This document shows, in pieces, positions 34,987 through 43,695 of a stretch of 64,000 bases of DNA (positions are counted from its first letter, which is position 1; each line of letters starts with the position of its first letter). The translations under genes and the position numbers were made by a program. The DNA comes from Variovorax sp. J22G73 (lineage in GTDB: Bacteria > Pseudomonadota > Gammaproteobacteria > Burkholderiales > Burkholderiaceae_C): assembly GCF_030317035.1 (NCBI RefSeq), contig NZ_JASZYK010000018.1:1-64000 (forward strand), given 5' to 3'. Below the pieces are notes generated by a model. That model saw only the letters and a list, made by a program, of their open reading frames with translations. It had not been told where the DNA came from and did not search any database.

Positions 34987-36219
34987 ATGTTGACCTGGGA
35001 CGAAGAAGTCAAGCCCTCCTTACCAAAGGACATGCAACAAGGATTGCAGCACCACAACGCATCGACCCTCGGTTCGCCCGCAGGTCGTTCGGTGGATGCT
35101 TCGACTTCGTCGATTGCACAACCAGCTCGCACGTTCAACGCGCTCGATGACGGCGCCGCACCACTGCGATCCGTTGCTGCCGCCGCAGCTCCCGCTGCCG
35201 CCCAACGCGTCAAGGCTTCCGACAAGCGCATCATCAACGGCCAGACCGACGTCAACCAGCTGGTGCCGTTCAAGTACAAGTGGGCCTGGGAAAAATACCT
35301 CGCCACCTGCGCCAATCACTGGATGCCGCAAGAGGTGAACATGACGCGCGACATCGCGTTGTGGAAGGACCCGAACGGCCTGACCGAAGACGAACGCCGC
35401 ATCGTCAAGCGCAACCTCGGCTTCTTCGTGACCGCCGACTCGCTGGCCGCCAACAACATCGTGCTGGGCACCTACCGCCACATCACGGCGCCCGAGTGCC
35501 GCCAGTTCCTGCTGCGCCAGGCGTTCGAGGAAGCGATCCACACGCACGCGTACCAGTACATCGTCGAGTCGCTCGGCCTGGACGAGAGCGAGATCTTCAA
35601 CGCCTACAACGAAGTGCAGTCGATCCGCGAGAAGGACCAGTTCCTGCTCCCGTTCATCGACGCCATCAGCGACCCGCACTTCAAGACCGGCACGCACGAG
35701 ACCGACCAGACGCTGCTCAAGTCGCTCATCGTGTTCGCCTGCCTGATGGAAGGCCTGTTCTTCTACGTCGGCTTCACGCAGATCCTCGCGCTGGGCCGCC
35801 AGAACAAGATGACCGGCGCCGCCGAGCAGTACCAGTACATCCTGCGCGACGAGTCGATGCACTGCAACTTCGGCATCGACCTGATCAACCAGCTCAAGCT
35901 CGAGAACCCCGGCCTCTGGACCGCTGAGTTCAAGGCCGAGATCAAGGACCTTTTCATGAAGGCCGTCGAGCTCGAATACAAGTACGCCGAAGACACGATG
36001 CCGCGTGGCGTTCTCGGCATGAACGCCTCCATGTTCAAGGGCTACCTGCGCTACATCGCCAATCGGCGTGCACAGCAGATCGGCCTCGAAACGCTCTTCC
36101 CGAACGAGGAAAACCCGTTCCCCTGGATGAGCGAAATGATTGACCTGAAGAAAGAACGCAACTTTTTCGAGACCCGCGTGATCGAGTACCAATCGGGTGG
36201 CGCGCTCTCCTGGGATTGA
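34987..36219 (+). CDS. nrdB: Class Ia ribonucleotide reductase, beta subunit
   Basis: NrdB, 410 residues, houses the di-iron centre and stable tyrosyl radical used by NrdA. The motif EEAIHTHAYQYI places the radical at Tyr189, equivalent to Tyr122 of E. coli. Further helices with EXXH ligands follow, including RDESMHCNFG. The first 80 residues are an Ala/Ser-rich extension not needed for the fold. The ATG at 34987 was chosen over a TTG four codons earlier. The 224-base gap to nrdA holds hairpins and repeats but no NrdR box, so it is probably served by the nrdA promoter, perhaps with a second one. Confidence 0.95.
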   Translation: MLTWDEEVKPSLPKDMQQGLQHHNASTLGSPAGRSVDASTSSIAQPARTFNALDDGAAPLRSVAAAAAPAAAQRVKASDKRIINGQTDVNQLVPFKYKWAWEKYLATCANHWMPQEVNMTRDIALWKDPNGLTEDERRIVKRNLGFFVTADSLAANNIVLGTYRHITAPECRQFLLRQAFEEAIHTHAYQYIVESLGLDESEIFNAYNEVQSIREKDQFLLPFIDAISDPHFKTGTHETDQTLLKSLIVFACLMEGLFFYVGFTQILALGRQNKMTGAAEQYQYILRDESMHCNFGIDLINQLKLENPGLWTAEFKAEIKDLFMKAVELEYKYAEDTMPRGVLGMNASMFKGYLRYIANRRAQQIGLETLFPNEENPFPWMSEMIDLKKERNFFETRVIEYQSGGALSWD

Positions 36220-36416
36220 GATCTTTCGACAAGAATTAATGAATTCAAGAATTGCCCTTGCCACCGACTGCGCCAAAGAGCGCGGCATGGACGAGGGCTC
36301 AGGTGTTCATGGTGCTGGGGCTCAGATTCCAACGCCATGAATCACTTCACGCTACCCAACGTGCGTGGAGTGCTTCAATAGGTTGATTTTTTCAACTTGA
36401 TCAAGGAGAAATAGAA

Positions 36417-36977
36417 ATGGCAACTGCAAAGAAAGCGCCGGCCAAGAAGGTCGCTGCAAAGAAGGCTCCGGCAAAGAAGGTCGTGGCTGCAAAGAAGGCT
36501 CCGGCAAAGAAGGTAGCCGCCAAGAAGGCAGCTCCCGCCAAGAAGGTCGCTGCCAAGAAGGTAGCCGCCAAGAAGGCAGCGCCGGCGAAGAAGGTTGCGG
36601 CCAAGAAGGCAGCTCCTGCCAAGAAGGCCGCCGCCAAGAAGGCGCCTGCGAAGAAGGTAGCCGCCAAGAAGGCAGCACCGGCCAAGAAGGCCGCTGCGAA
36701 GAAGGCTCCGGCGAAGAAGGCCGCTGCCAAGAAGGCGCCTGCGAAGAAGGCTGCCGCCAAGAAGGCGCCTGCGAAAAAGGCCGCGGCCAAGAAAGCCGCG
36801 AAAAAGCCCGCTGCCGCCAAGCCTGCCGCTGCTGCCAAGAAGCCTGCTGCAAAGAAGGCTCCCAAGGCCAAGGCCGCCGCGCCCGCCAAGGCTGCTGCCG
36901 TAGCGCCCGCTCCCGCGGCGCAAACGACGCTGAATCCGCAGGCAGCCTGGCCGTTCCCCACGGCCAGCAAGCCCTGA
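36417..36977 (+). CDS. Histone H1-like Lys/Ala-repeat protein
   Basis: DNA-binding protein of 186 residues made almost entirely of AAKKAPAKK and AAKKVAAKK-type repeats through residue 150, then an Ala/Pro-rich tail ending TTLNPQAAWPFPTASKP. Such proteins resemble the eukaryotic H1 C-terminal tail and Bordetella BpH1, and act in nucleoid compaction. AAGGAG lies about nine bases before the ATG. The repeats should vary in number between strains through slippage. The conserved ATAKK start and AAWPFPT end mark the real boundaries; opposite-strand open frames over this repeat are artefacts. Confidence 0.88.
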   Translation: MATAKKAPAKKVAAKKAPAKKVVAAKKAPAKKVAAKKAAPAKKVAAKKVAAKKAAPAKKVAAKKAAPAKKAAAKKAPAKKVAAKKAAPAKKAAAKKAPAKKAAAKKAPAKKAAAKKAPAKKAAAKKAAKKPAAAKPAAAAKKPAAKKAPKAKAAAPAKAAAVAPAPAAQTTLNPQAAWPFPTASKP

Positions 36978-37002
36978 GTTTTCTCAGCAGCCTTGAAAGC
37001 GC

Positions 37003-37036
37003 AAAAGCCCGGCACCTCACGGTGTCGGGCTTTTTT
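37003..37036. terminator. Bidirectional terminator
   Basis: A ten-pair stem (GCCCGGCACC / GGTGTCGGGC, one G-T pair) with a four-base loop is flanked by AAAA on the left and six T on the right. It ends the histone-like gene rightward and the PfkB operon leftward. Confidence 0.88.
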
Positions 37037-37103
37037 CATGGGCGTCCGTCGAACGGGCGCCGCGTCAAGCACAAACCGGCGAACCGGCCCGATATGAAAC
37101 CGA

Positions 37104-38006
37104 TCAGAGCCCCAGCGCCTTGCGATCGATCTCGTAGTTCTGCGGCCCGCGTTGCGCGATCTTGATCGCGCCGACCTTGTTGCCCAGCGCCGCGCACTGC
37201 GCGAGCGACCAACCCTTTTCCAGGCCGAACAGCAGCGCGCCGCGCCATGCGTCGCCGCAGCCCGTGGGCTCGACCACCTCGGTGGCCACCACGCCGGGCA
37301 CATGCTCGCGCTCGCCGTTGACCCACACCTCGCAGCCCTCGGCCGCCAGCGTGACCACAAGGCCGCGCACGCGTTGCGAGATCTCGGCCAGGGTCCAGCC
37401 GGTGCGCTGCGAAAGCATCTTGCCTTCGTAGTCGTTCACCACCACCCAGCTCGCGAGCTCGACGAAGTGGCGCAGCGCCTCGCCGTCGAACATCGGCAGG
37501 CCCTGGCCCGGATCGAACACGAAGGGAATGTCGGCGGCAGCGAACTGCTCGGCGTGCTGCAGCATGGCCTCGCGGCCATCGGGCGCGACGATGCCGAGCT
37601 TGATGTCGTCGCGCGCGACCACCTTCGTGACGTGCGCCTGCTGCATCGCGCCGGGGTGGAAGGCGGTGATCTGGTTGTTGTCGACGTCGCTCATGATCAT
37701 CGCCTGCGCGGTGTAGGTGTCGTCGAGCTGGCGCACGAACGCGGTGTCGATGCCCAGCGAGCGCATGCGCTCCACGTAAGGGGCGCCGTCGTTGCCCAGC
37801 GTGGCCATCGGCAGCGCGGTGCCACCCAGCGCGTTGAGGCTGTAGGCGATGTTGCCGGCGCAGCCGCCGAAGTCACGCCGCAGCGTCGGCACCAGGAACG
37901 ACACATTGAGGATGTGCAGCTGGTCCGGAAGGATCTGGTCGGCGAACCGGCCCTCGAAAGTCATGATGGTGTCGAACGCGAGGGAACCGCAAATCACTGC
38001 TGCCAT
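37104..38006 (-). CDS. PfkB-family carbohydrate/nucleoside kinase (adenosine kinase-like)
   Basis: Sugar or nucleoside kinase of 300 residues. The N-terminal RRDFGGCAGNIAYSLNALGG is PfkB signature 1 and VVEPTGCGDAWRGALLFGL is signature 2, with the catalytic Asp in GCGD (usually GAGD). The start MAAVICGSLAFDTIMTFEGRF resembles bacterial adenosine kinases, which often lie in this betaproteobacterial context. It is the last gene of a leftward series from accB; the DUF3426 gene ends 64 bases upstream of its start. Substrate is inferred. Confidence 0.87.
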   Translation of the reverse strand: MAAVICGSLAFDTIMTFEGRFADQILPDQLHILNVSFLVPTLRRDFGGCAGNIAYSLNALGGTALPMATLGNDGAPYVERMRSLGIDTAFVRQLDDTYTAQAMIMSDVDNNQITAFHPGAMQQAHVTKVVARDDIKLGIVAPDGREAMLQHAEQFAAADIPFVFDPGQGLPMFDGEALRHFVELASWVVVNDYEGKMLSQRTGWTLAEISQRVRGLVVTLAAEGCEVWVNGEREHVPGVVATEVVEPTGCGDAWRGALLFGLEKGWSLAQCAALGNKVGAIKIAQRGPQNYEIDRKALGL

Positions 38007-38070
38007 GGTGTGCCGTTGGTTGGAGGTGGATGAATGAAGAACGAAGGCACGGCGCGCGCAGGCGCCGTGT

Positions 38071-39522
38071 TCAGGGATAGAAGGCTTCGACGCGGTAGCC
38101 CGCGATGGGCGGCAGTGCCGCGGCTTCCGAAGCCGAGAGGCTCAGCGGCAACGAGGCGGCGCGGTCCGCGCGCGCCTGCAGCACCGCCGGTGCGCCGTAG
38201 TCCGCCGGCGTGAGCACGCGGCGCACCACGGCGCGCTCCTGCGTGTCGAGCAGCGACAGCTCGACGGCCGGCATCGCGAGCGGCACGGCGGCACCGTTGC
38301 GCAGGGTGAAGCTCAGCCGGTAGTCGTTGGCGCCGCTCTTCTCGCGCGCAAAGGCCGCGCCCTCGATCACGATGTCGCCGATCTGGCGCAGCGCCGCGAG
38401 TTCGCAGCCGGTGTACTGGCACAGCGCGGCCAGCGCGGGGCGCAGGTTGGGTTGCCGCGCGGCGATGCCGTCGCGCTCATGGCGCAGCACCTGCAGCACG
38501 AGCAACAGCACGGCCAGCACCGCGAGCACGATGAGCACCGCGCGCACGCTCCTGCGCTGCCAGAAGCCGGGCGACGACGGTTGCGCAACCTCTTCCTCGT
38601 CGGCGAAGGGATGCCCCAGCGGCGGCTCGAAGGCGGCCGACAGCGAATAGTCGGGCTCACTGGCGACCTGCACCACCGAGGCTTCGGCGGCCTTGGCGGC
38701 GGCGCGCTCCTCGCGGGCCTTGGCGCCTGCGATCTTGGCCGACTTGGCGCGCGACCGGCGCAGCGCCTTCTGCATCTGCACCTGGTCGTGGTCTTTTTCT
38801 TCCTGCTCGCGCTCCCCTTCCCCTTCGTCGCTCGCGCGCTCGATGAGCGCGCGTGTCTTCAGCACGCGCGGCGTGAACGGCAGGGGCGGAGGTGGCGGCG
38901 ATGGCCGCGCCGCGGGGGGCGGCGAAGCGAGGTTCAGGTCGATGTTCGGGAACGGCGGCAGCGTGCTCGGCGGCGGACGCCAGGCGGGTTCGGAAACATC
39001 GAGGTCGGACCAGGGCTCGTCGGCGGCGATGCCGTGGTCGGGCAAGGTGAGCGAGAAAGCGGGGAGCGCTTCGGGTGCCGCGGGCGCGGCGGCGTCGGCG
39101 TCGGCGGGCTCGGTGCGCTCGGGGGTTCGCGTTTCCAGCGGCGCATCGGCCAGGGAGGGCTCTGGCTCTTCATCGAAGAAGTCCGCGTCCTCCGACTGCG
39201 GTTGGGGCCGCTCGGGTTCGGAAGGCGAAGCAACTGGCGGTGACGATGGAGGCGGAGGTGGCGATGCAGCTTCAGGCGCCGATGGCGGCTGCGGCTGCAC
39301 CTGCACTTGCACCTTGGGCTCGGCAGCCGCGCCGACCAGCCCCGGCATGTAGCCGCCCTGCGTGGGAGGCGACGCGCCGTCGGGCGCTTCATGCAGGTCG
39401 AGCGTGGCGTCGAACACATGGCTGCATCGGCCGCAGCGCACCCATCCGTCGGAGATGCGAAGCTGGTCGCGCACCACCTTGAAGGTGGTGGTGCAGGCGG
39501 GGCAGCGCGTGACGAGGCTCAT
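38071..39522 (-). CDS. Zinc-ribbon / DUF3426 membrane protein
   Basis: Protein of 483 residues. It begins with an MJ0042-type zinc ribbon (CPACTTTFKV...VRCGRCSHVFDA), continues with a roughly 230-residue Pro/Glu/Ala-rich disordered region, has one membrane helix (SVRAVLIVLAVLAVLLLVLQVL), and ends with a C-terminal DUF3426 domain (LCQYTGCELAALRQIGDIVIEGAAF...). The layout suggests a cytoplasmic metal-binding head linked to a periplasmic beta domain. It is conserved behind accB-accC-prmA in betaproteobacteria, but no function is known. The disordered region contains a charged KDHDQVQMQKALRRSRAKSAKI patch. Confidence 0.85.
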   Translation of the reverse strand: MSLVTRCPACTTTFKVVRDQLRISDGWVRCGRCSHVFDATLDLHEAPDGASPPTQGGYMPGLVGAAAEPKVQVQVQPQPPSAPEAASPPPPPSSPPVASPSEPERPQPQSEDADFFDEEPEPSLADAPLETRTPERTEPADADAAAPAAPEALPAFSLTLPDHGIAADEPWSDLDVSEPAWRPPPSTLPPFPNIDLNLASPPPAARPSPPPPPLPFTPRVLKTRALIERASDEGEGEREQEEKDHDQVQMQKALRRSRAKSAKIAGAKAREERAAAKAAEASVVQVASEPDYSLSAAFEPPLGHPFADEEEVAQPSSPGFWQRRSVRAVLIVLAVLAVLLLVLQVLRHERDGIAARQPNLRPALAALCQYTGCELAALRQIGDIVIEGAAFAREKSGANDYRLSFTLRNGAAVPLAMPAVELSLLDTQERAVVRRVLTPADYGAPAVLQARADRAASLPLSLSASEAAALPPIAGYRVEAFYP

Positions 39523-39632
39523 GACCGGGCGATTGTAGGGTTGGGCCCCCGCCGTGTAAGGGGTGTGAGGGGCGCGAGAAGCACGCAAGGCGCGAAGCCG
39601 CGCCCATGGCCGCCTGCGCGCTCCCCGGCAAG

Positions 39633-40517
39633 TCAGCAGCGCGCGGTCATGAGGATCCAGCCGTCCTCGGTGTCGCTGACTTCGAGCGCGGCATAGGGTG
39701 CGTACGCTTCTTTCAACTCGTCGGCCTGGCGCTCGAGGATGCCGGCCAGCACCAGCGAACCGCCGGCCTTCACATGGCTGCGCAGCAGCGGTGCCAGCAC
39801 CTTGAGCGGCGTGGCCAGGATGTTGGCCAGCACGGTGTCGTACGTGCCCTTGGCGGCTTCGGGCAAGCCGGCCTTCAATTGCACGCCGTTGGCCTCGGCG
39901 TTGAGCACGGTCGAGGAGACCGCCGCTTCGTCGATGTCGACTGCGTCGATGTCGGAAGCGCCGAACTTGGCCGCGCCGATGGCCAGGATGCCGGAGCCGC
40001 AGCCGTAGTCGAGCACGCGCTGGTCGCCCAGCGTGCCCCGGGTCGCGATCCAGCGCAGGCACATGCGCGTGGTGGGGTGCGTGCCCGTACCGAAGGCCAG
40101 GCCCGGGTCGAGCCGGATCACCTGCACGGCCTGCTCGGGCGGCTCGTGCCACGTGGGCACGATCCAGAACTCGGGCGTGATCTCGACCGGCGCAAACTGC
40201 GACTGCGTGAGCCGCACCCAGTCCTGCTCGGGCACGGATGCAATGCCGAGCACCTCGCAGCCGTCGAAGAAGTCCTGCAGCGCGAGCACCGACGCGGCCT
40301 CCTTCGCGAGCGCCTCGTCGGCGAACAGCGCGATCACGCGCGAACGCTGCCAGCCGTCCTTGGGCGGCGGCATGCCGGGCTCGCCGAACAGCGCCTGCTC
40401 GGCGTCGGTCTGCGCGTCGGCGTCTTCCACCGACACGCTGAGCGCATCGAGGGCGTCGAGCGCATCGCTGAGCATTTCGACCCGGTCTTCCGGCGCCATC
40501 AAGCGGAGTTCAAACAT
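39633..40517 (-). CDS. prmA: Ribosomal protein L11 methyltransferase
   Basis: PrmA, 294 residues, trimethylates lysines and the N-terminus of ribosomal protein L11. The Rossmann SAM-binding motif LDYGCGSGILAIGAAKFGA follows the family's substrate-loop motif DPGLAFGTGTHPTTRMCL, and NILATPL is the catalytic loop. The N-terminal 100 residues are the L11-binding domain. The gene begins 15 bases after accC in the same direction. The accC-prmA order is typical for this group. Confidence 0.95.
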   Translation of the reverse strand: MFELRLMAPEDRVEMLSDALDALDALSVSVEDADAQTDAEQALFGEPGMPPPKDGWQRSRVIALFADEALAKEAASVLALQDFFDGCEVLGIASVPEQDWVRLTQSQFAPVEITPEFWIVPTWHEPPEQAVQVIRLDPGLAFGTGTHPTTRMCLRWIATRGTLGDQRVLDYGCGSGILAIGAAKFGASDIDAVDIDEAAVSSTVLNAEANGVQLKAGLPEAAKGTYDTVLANILATPLKVLAPLLRSHVKAGGSLVLAGILERQADELKEAYAPYAALEVSDTEDGWILMTARC

Positions 40518-40532
40518 CGCGGGCTTCCGGAA

Positions 40533-41882
40533 TCAGCGCTTGTGCGCGGCCAGCCACTCTTCGAGGTAGTGGATGTTGGTGCCGCCGGTCATGAACTTGC
40601 TGTCGACCATCAACTCGCGGTGCAGCGGTATGTTGGTCTGGATGCCTTCGATCACGGTCTCGTTCAGCGCCGTGCGCATGCGGGCCATGGCCTGCTCGCG
40701 CGTGTCGCCGTAGACGATGATCTTGCCGATCATCGAGTCGTAGTTCGGCGGCACGAAGTAGTTGGTGTACGCATGCGAATCGACGCGCACGCCGGGGCCG
40801 CCCGGCGGGTGCCACATGGTGATGCGGCCCGGCGACGGCGTGAACTTCCACGCGTCTTCGGCGTTGATGCGCACCTCGATGGCGTGGCCGTGCATCTGGA
40901 TCTGGCGCTGGGTGAACGGCAGCTTCTCGCCGGCCGCGACCATGATCTGCGTCTTGACGATGTCGATGCCCGTGGTGAACTCCGTCACCGGATGCTCCAC
41001 CTGCACGCGCGTGTTCATCTCGATGAAGTAGAACTCGCCGTTCTCATACAGGAACTCGAAGGTGCCGGCGCCGCGGTAGCCGATCTTCTTGCAGGCAGCG
41101 GCGCAACGCTCGCCGATCTTCTCGATCAGCTTGCGCGGAATGCCGGGCGCCGGCGATTCCTCGATCACCTTCTGGTGGCGGCGCTGCATGGAGCAGTCGC
41201 GCTCGCCCAGGTACACGGCGTTCTTGTGCTTGTCCGCGAGGATCTGGATCTCGATGTGGCGCGGGTTCTGGAGGTACTTCTCCATGTACACGGCCGGATT
41301 GCTGAAGGCCGCGCCGGCCTCCGCCTTGGTCATCTGGATCGCATTGACCAGCGCCGCCTCGGTGTGCACCACGCGCATGCCGCGGCCGCCACCGCCGCCG
41401 GCGGCCTTGATGATGACCGGGTAGCCGATGGCGCGGGCAATGCGCTTGTTGGTGGCGGCATCGTCCGAGAGCTCACCCTCGGAGCCGGGCACGCAAGGCA
41501 CGCCGGCCTTGATCATGGCCTGCTTGGCCGACACCTTGTCGCCCATCGTGCGGATGTTGTCGGGCGTCGGGCCAATGAACTGGAAACCGCTCTGCTCCAC
41601 GCGTTCGGCGAAGTTCGCGTTCTCGCTGAGGAAACCGTAGCCGGGGTGGATGGCTTCGGCGTCCGTCACCTCGGCGGCGGAAATGATCGCCGGCATGTTG
41701 AGGTAGCTCAGCGCCGAAGGGGCCGGGCCGATGCAGACGGCCTCTTCGGCCAGCTTGATGTACTTGGCGTCGCGGTCGGCCTCGGAATACACCATCACGG
41801 CCTTGATGCCGAGCTCGCTGCAGGCGCGCTGGATCCGGAGGGCAATTTCCCCCCGGTTTGCAACCAGGATCTTCTTGAACAT
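40533..41882 (-). CDS. accC: Acetyl-CoA carboxylase biotin carboxylase subunit
   Basis: AccC, 449 residues, carboxylates biotin on AccB using ATP and bicarbonate in the first step of fatty acid synthesis. Features are the N-terminal FKKILVANRGEIALRI, the ATP-grasp glycine-rich loop KAAGGGGGRGMRV, the catalytic EMNTRVQVEHPVTE, and the C-terminal domain ending in YLEEWLAAHKR. I chose ATG 41882, two bases beyond the accB stop. A GTG at 41888 overlapping that stop would add two residues. It is translated together with accB. Confidence 0.97.
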   Translation of the reverse strand: MFKKILVANRGEIALRIQRACSELGIKAVMVYSEADRDAKYIKLAEEAVCIGPAPSALSYLNMPAIISAAEVTDAEAIHPGYGFLSENANFAERVEQSGFQFIGPTPDNIRTMGDKVSAKQAMIKAGVPCVPGSEGELSDDAATNKRIARAIGYPVIIKAAGGGGGRGMRVVHTEAALVNAIQMTKAEAGAAFSNPAVYMEKYLQNPRHIEIQILADKHKNAVYLGERDCSMQRRHQKVIEESPAPGIPRKLIEKIGERCAAACKKIGYRGAGTFEFLYENGEFYFIEMNTRVQVEHPVTEFTTGIDIVKTQIMVAAGEKLPFTQRQIQMHGHAIEVRINAEDAWKFTPSPGRITMWHPPGGPGVRVDSHAYTNYFVPPNYDSMIGKIIVYGDTREQAMARMRTALNETVIEGIQTNIPLHRELMVDSKFMTGGTNIHYLEEWLAAHKR

Positions 41883-41884
41883 GG

Positions 41885-42340
41885 TCACTCGATGATGAAC
41901 AGCGGCTGTCCGTATTCGACCGCCTGGCCGTTTTCGCCGAGGATCTGGGTGACGGTGCCGGACTTGTCGGCTTCGATTTCGTTAAGGATCTTCATCGCCT
42001 CGATGATGCAGAGCGTGTCGCCCTCGTTCACCTTGCTGCCGATTTCGACGAACGCGGCGGCGCCGGGGCTGGACGAGCGGTAGAAGGTGCCGACCATCGG
42101 CGATTTCACGGCATGGCCGGTCGGCGCGGCTTCGGCGACCGGCGCGGCGGGCGCTGCGGCGGCACCAGGGGCGGCGGCCGGTGCGGCTGCCTGGGGTGCC
42201 AGAGTTTGAACGTACTGCACGGGGGCGGCACCGCCACCCTTGACGATGCGGACCTTGCCTTCGGTCTCGGTGATTTCCAGTTCGGAAATATTCGATTCGG
42301 ACACCAAATCGATCAGTGTCTTGAGTTTGCGCAGATCCAT
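41885..42340 (-). CDS. accB: Biotin carboxyl carrier protein of acetyl-CoA carboxylase
   Basis: AccB, 151 residues. The N-terminal MDLRKLKTLIDLVSESNISELEI is followed by an Ala/Pro-rich linker and the C-terminal biotinyl domain, where IIEAMKILNEIEADKSG holds the biotinylated lysine (EAMK). The sequence before the domain, PMVGTFYRSSSPGA, is the family thumb region. It is the first gene of accB-accC-prmA. Its 101-base upstream gap carries two small hairpins. Confidence 0.97.
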   Translation of the reverse strand: MDLRKLKTLIDLVSESNISELEITETEGKVRIVKGGGAAPVQYVQTLAPQAAAPAAAPGAAAAPAAPVAEAAPTGHAVKSPMVGTFYRSSSPGAAAFVEIGSKVNEGDTLCIIEAMKILNEIEADKSGTVTQILGENGQAVEYGQPLFIIE

Positions 42341-42351
42341 GGGACTCCAGT

Positions 42352-42404
42352 GCCGGCTTAGCCGGTCTTCAGGACATAACTTGTTCGAAAATCGTTGATT
42401 TTCG
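42352..42404 (-). promoter_or_regulatory. Two hairpins in the accB leader
   Basis: CGAAAATC (42386-42393) pairs with GATTTTCG (42397-42404) around a three-base loop, and CCGGC/GCCGG pairs nearer the start codon (42353-42364). A -10-like TAGAAT, read leftward at 42444-42439, overlaps the tlpA-like stop and would place both stems in a roughly 90-base accB leader. A regulatory role is plausible but unproven. Confidence 0.4.
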
Positions 42405-42441
42405 GCGTTTGGCGTTCAACGCCAGCGGAAGGGGGCCGATT

Positions 42442-42987
42442 CTAACCATGAACAAGTTCACGCCGCCAAGTGTCCAGGTCGGCCGGTTCGAGCTTGCCCA
42501 TTTTACGAGCCGCCACGGAACCGCTGCCATTCAGGACCAGCGTGAAGGGCAATCCACCCCCGGTATTGCCCAGGTTCTTGACCAGTTCCGTCCCTTGCAA
42601 CCCGGCCAAACCGGTCGGGTAGGTGACGGGTGTGCGCTGCAGGAACTTGCGCACGGCGCTGGGCTGATCGATGGCCAATCCGACCACTTGCAAGCCGTTG
42701 CCACCATGTTCGCGAAAAAAGGCGTCGATCATCGGCATTTCTTCGACGCACGGCGGGCACCATGTAGCCCAGAAGTTCAGCAGCAGCGGCTTGCCTCGCA
42801 GGCTCGACAGGACCAGGTCACCGCCCTCCGGCCGTTCGAAGCTCTGCGCCCAAAAGGCTGCATCAAGCACCTCGCCGCCTGCGCCGCTAACGCGCTCCTT
42901 CCACCAAGCGCCTCCCAGGCCGGCGGCCGCGGCCGCAGCCGCCACGCCGGCATAGAGCATGCCGCGACGGGTAGGCGAAGAAGTCAT
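42442..42987 (-). CDS. TlpA-like thiol-disulfide oxidoreductase
   Basis: Exported thioredoxin-fold protein of 181 residues. It starts with a twin-Arg and Ala-rich signal (SPTRRGMLYAGVAAAAAAAGLGGAWW) that may use Tat or stay as a membrane anchor. The redox motif is WATWCPPCVEEMPMI, and the cis-proline region is GGGLPFTLVL. Such proteins reduce or oxidise periplasmic disulfides, often for cytochrome c. Its start codon abuts the preceding gene's stop with no gap, so the two are cotranscribed. Confidence 0.88.
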   Translation of the reverse strand: MTSSPTRRGMLYAGVAAAAAAAGLGGAWWKERVSGAGGEVLDAAFWAQSFERPEGGDLVLSSLRGKPLLLNFWATWCPPCVEEMPMIDAFFREHGGNGLQVVGLAIDQPSAVRKFLQRTPVTYPTGLAGLQGTELVKNLGNTGGGLPFTLVLNGSGSVAARKMGKLEPADLDTWRRELVHG

Positions 42988-43584
42988 TCACTTGTCCTTT
43001 TCTCGTTCAATCAGTCTGCGCAGCGCGTTCAGGTCGCCTCGCGGCGTGCGCCCTTGCGCATCGGGCTTCAGCGCACCACGCAGGTCGTCGAGGTCGTACA
43101 CCAACAGATGCACGCCGATTTCCTCGCCCAGCGCGCGGCTCGGCGCATGCACGCTCAAGGCCTCGACCTGCTCGCCATGGAACCCGGGAACCATGCGCGG
43201 TTCATAGTCCACGTGATGGTCGATCAACGCGATTTCGGCCGATTTGGAATCATCGCAGAACAATTGAATATAAATGTCTGACAAACGGGTGGCCGTACCG
43301 TGCCACACGGCCCCGCCCACGTAGGGGCGAAAGACCGCCATGCGCTCCATCCATTCGAGCGCCAGCATGCGCAATGCGTGCAGCTCCTTCGGCTGGGTGT
43401 CCGCGCAGAAGAGCGCGATGTATTCGCGCACCTCGGCCTCCACCTCGTCGTTGTTCGGCAGCGCGGTGCGCGCCGACAGCCCCAGGTCGCGCAGTGCCCG
43501 GCGCTTGGCCGGGCCGTACTCCAGTCCCTCCTCGACAACGAGGCGGGCTGCAGAGGCGGCAATTTCACGCTTGGACGTGTCCAT
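42988..43584 (-). CDS. Conserved hypothetical protein
   Basis: Soluble protein of 198 residues with no signal peptide or membrane segment. It has a helical N-terminal half (MDTSKREIAASAARLVVEEGLEYGPAKRRALRDLG) and a C-terminal half mixing strands and charged helices, with LSDIYIQLFCDDSKSAEIALIDHHVDYEPRMVPGFHG and a final RGDLNALRRLIEREKDK. The latter part looks like a possible nucleotidyltransferase or small enzyme fold, but I see no diagnostic motif and assign no function. A -10-like CAAAAT lies six bases before the ATG at 43584. It is coupled to the TlpA-like gene and diverges from mpl. Confidence 0.75.
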   Translation of the reverse strand: MDTSKREIAASAARLVVEEGLEYGPAKRRALRDLGLSARTALPNNDEVEAEVREYIALFCADTQPKELHALRMLALEWMERMAVFRPYVGGAVWHGTATRLSDIYIQLFCDDSKSAEIALIDHHVDYEPRMVPGFHGEQVEALSVHAPSRALGEEIGVHLLVYDLDDLRGALKPDAQGRTPRGDLNALRRLIEREKDK

Positions 43585-43683
43585 CGCGGCATTTTGCCCG
43601 CGGAAGGCGTCCCTCACACCAACATCAGTACGGCATGCAGGACAAACCCGGCGCGCTCACTCGGGACCCGCAGGTCGCTTCCC

Positions 43684-43689
43684 TAGAAT
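43684..43689 (+). promoter_or_regulatory. Candidate -10 element of a leaderless promoter
   Basis: TAGAAT lies six bases before the mpl ATG at 43696, with no Shine-Dalgarno sequence, so transcription should begin at the start codon. No clear -35 is seen. Confidence 0.4.
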
Positions 43690-43695
43690 CGACCG

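Noticed and set aside
36240..36300. Terminator after nrdB
   Set aside because: Only an AT-rich stretch and a short GCGC stem were seen, without a T run.
36401..37360. Long open frame opposite the histone-like gene
   Set aside because: It exists only because the Lys/Ala repeats leave the opposite strand free of stops; it has no start context and low-complexity composition.
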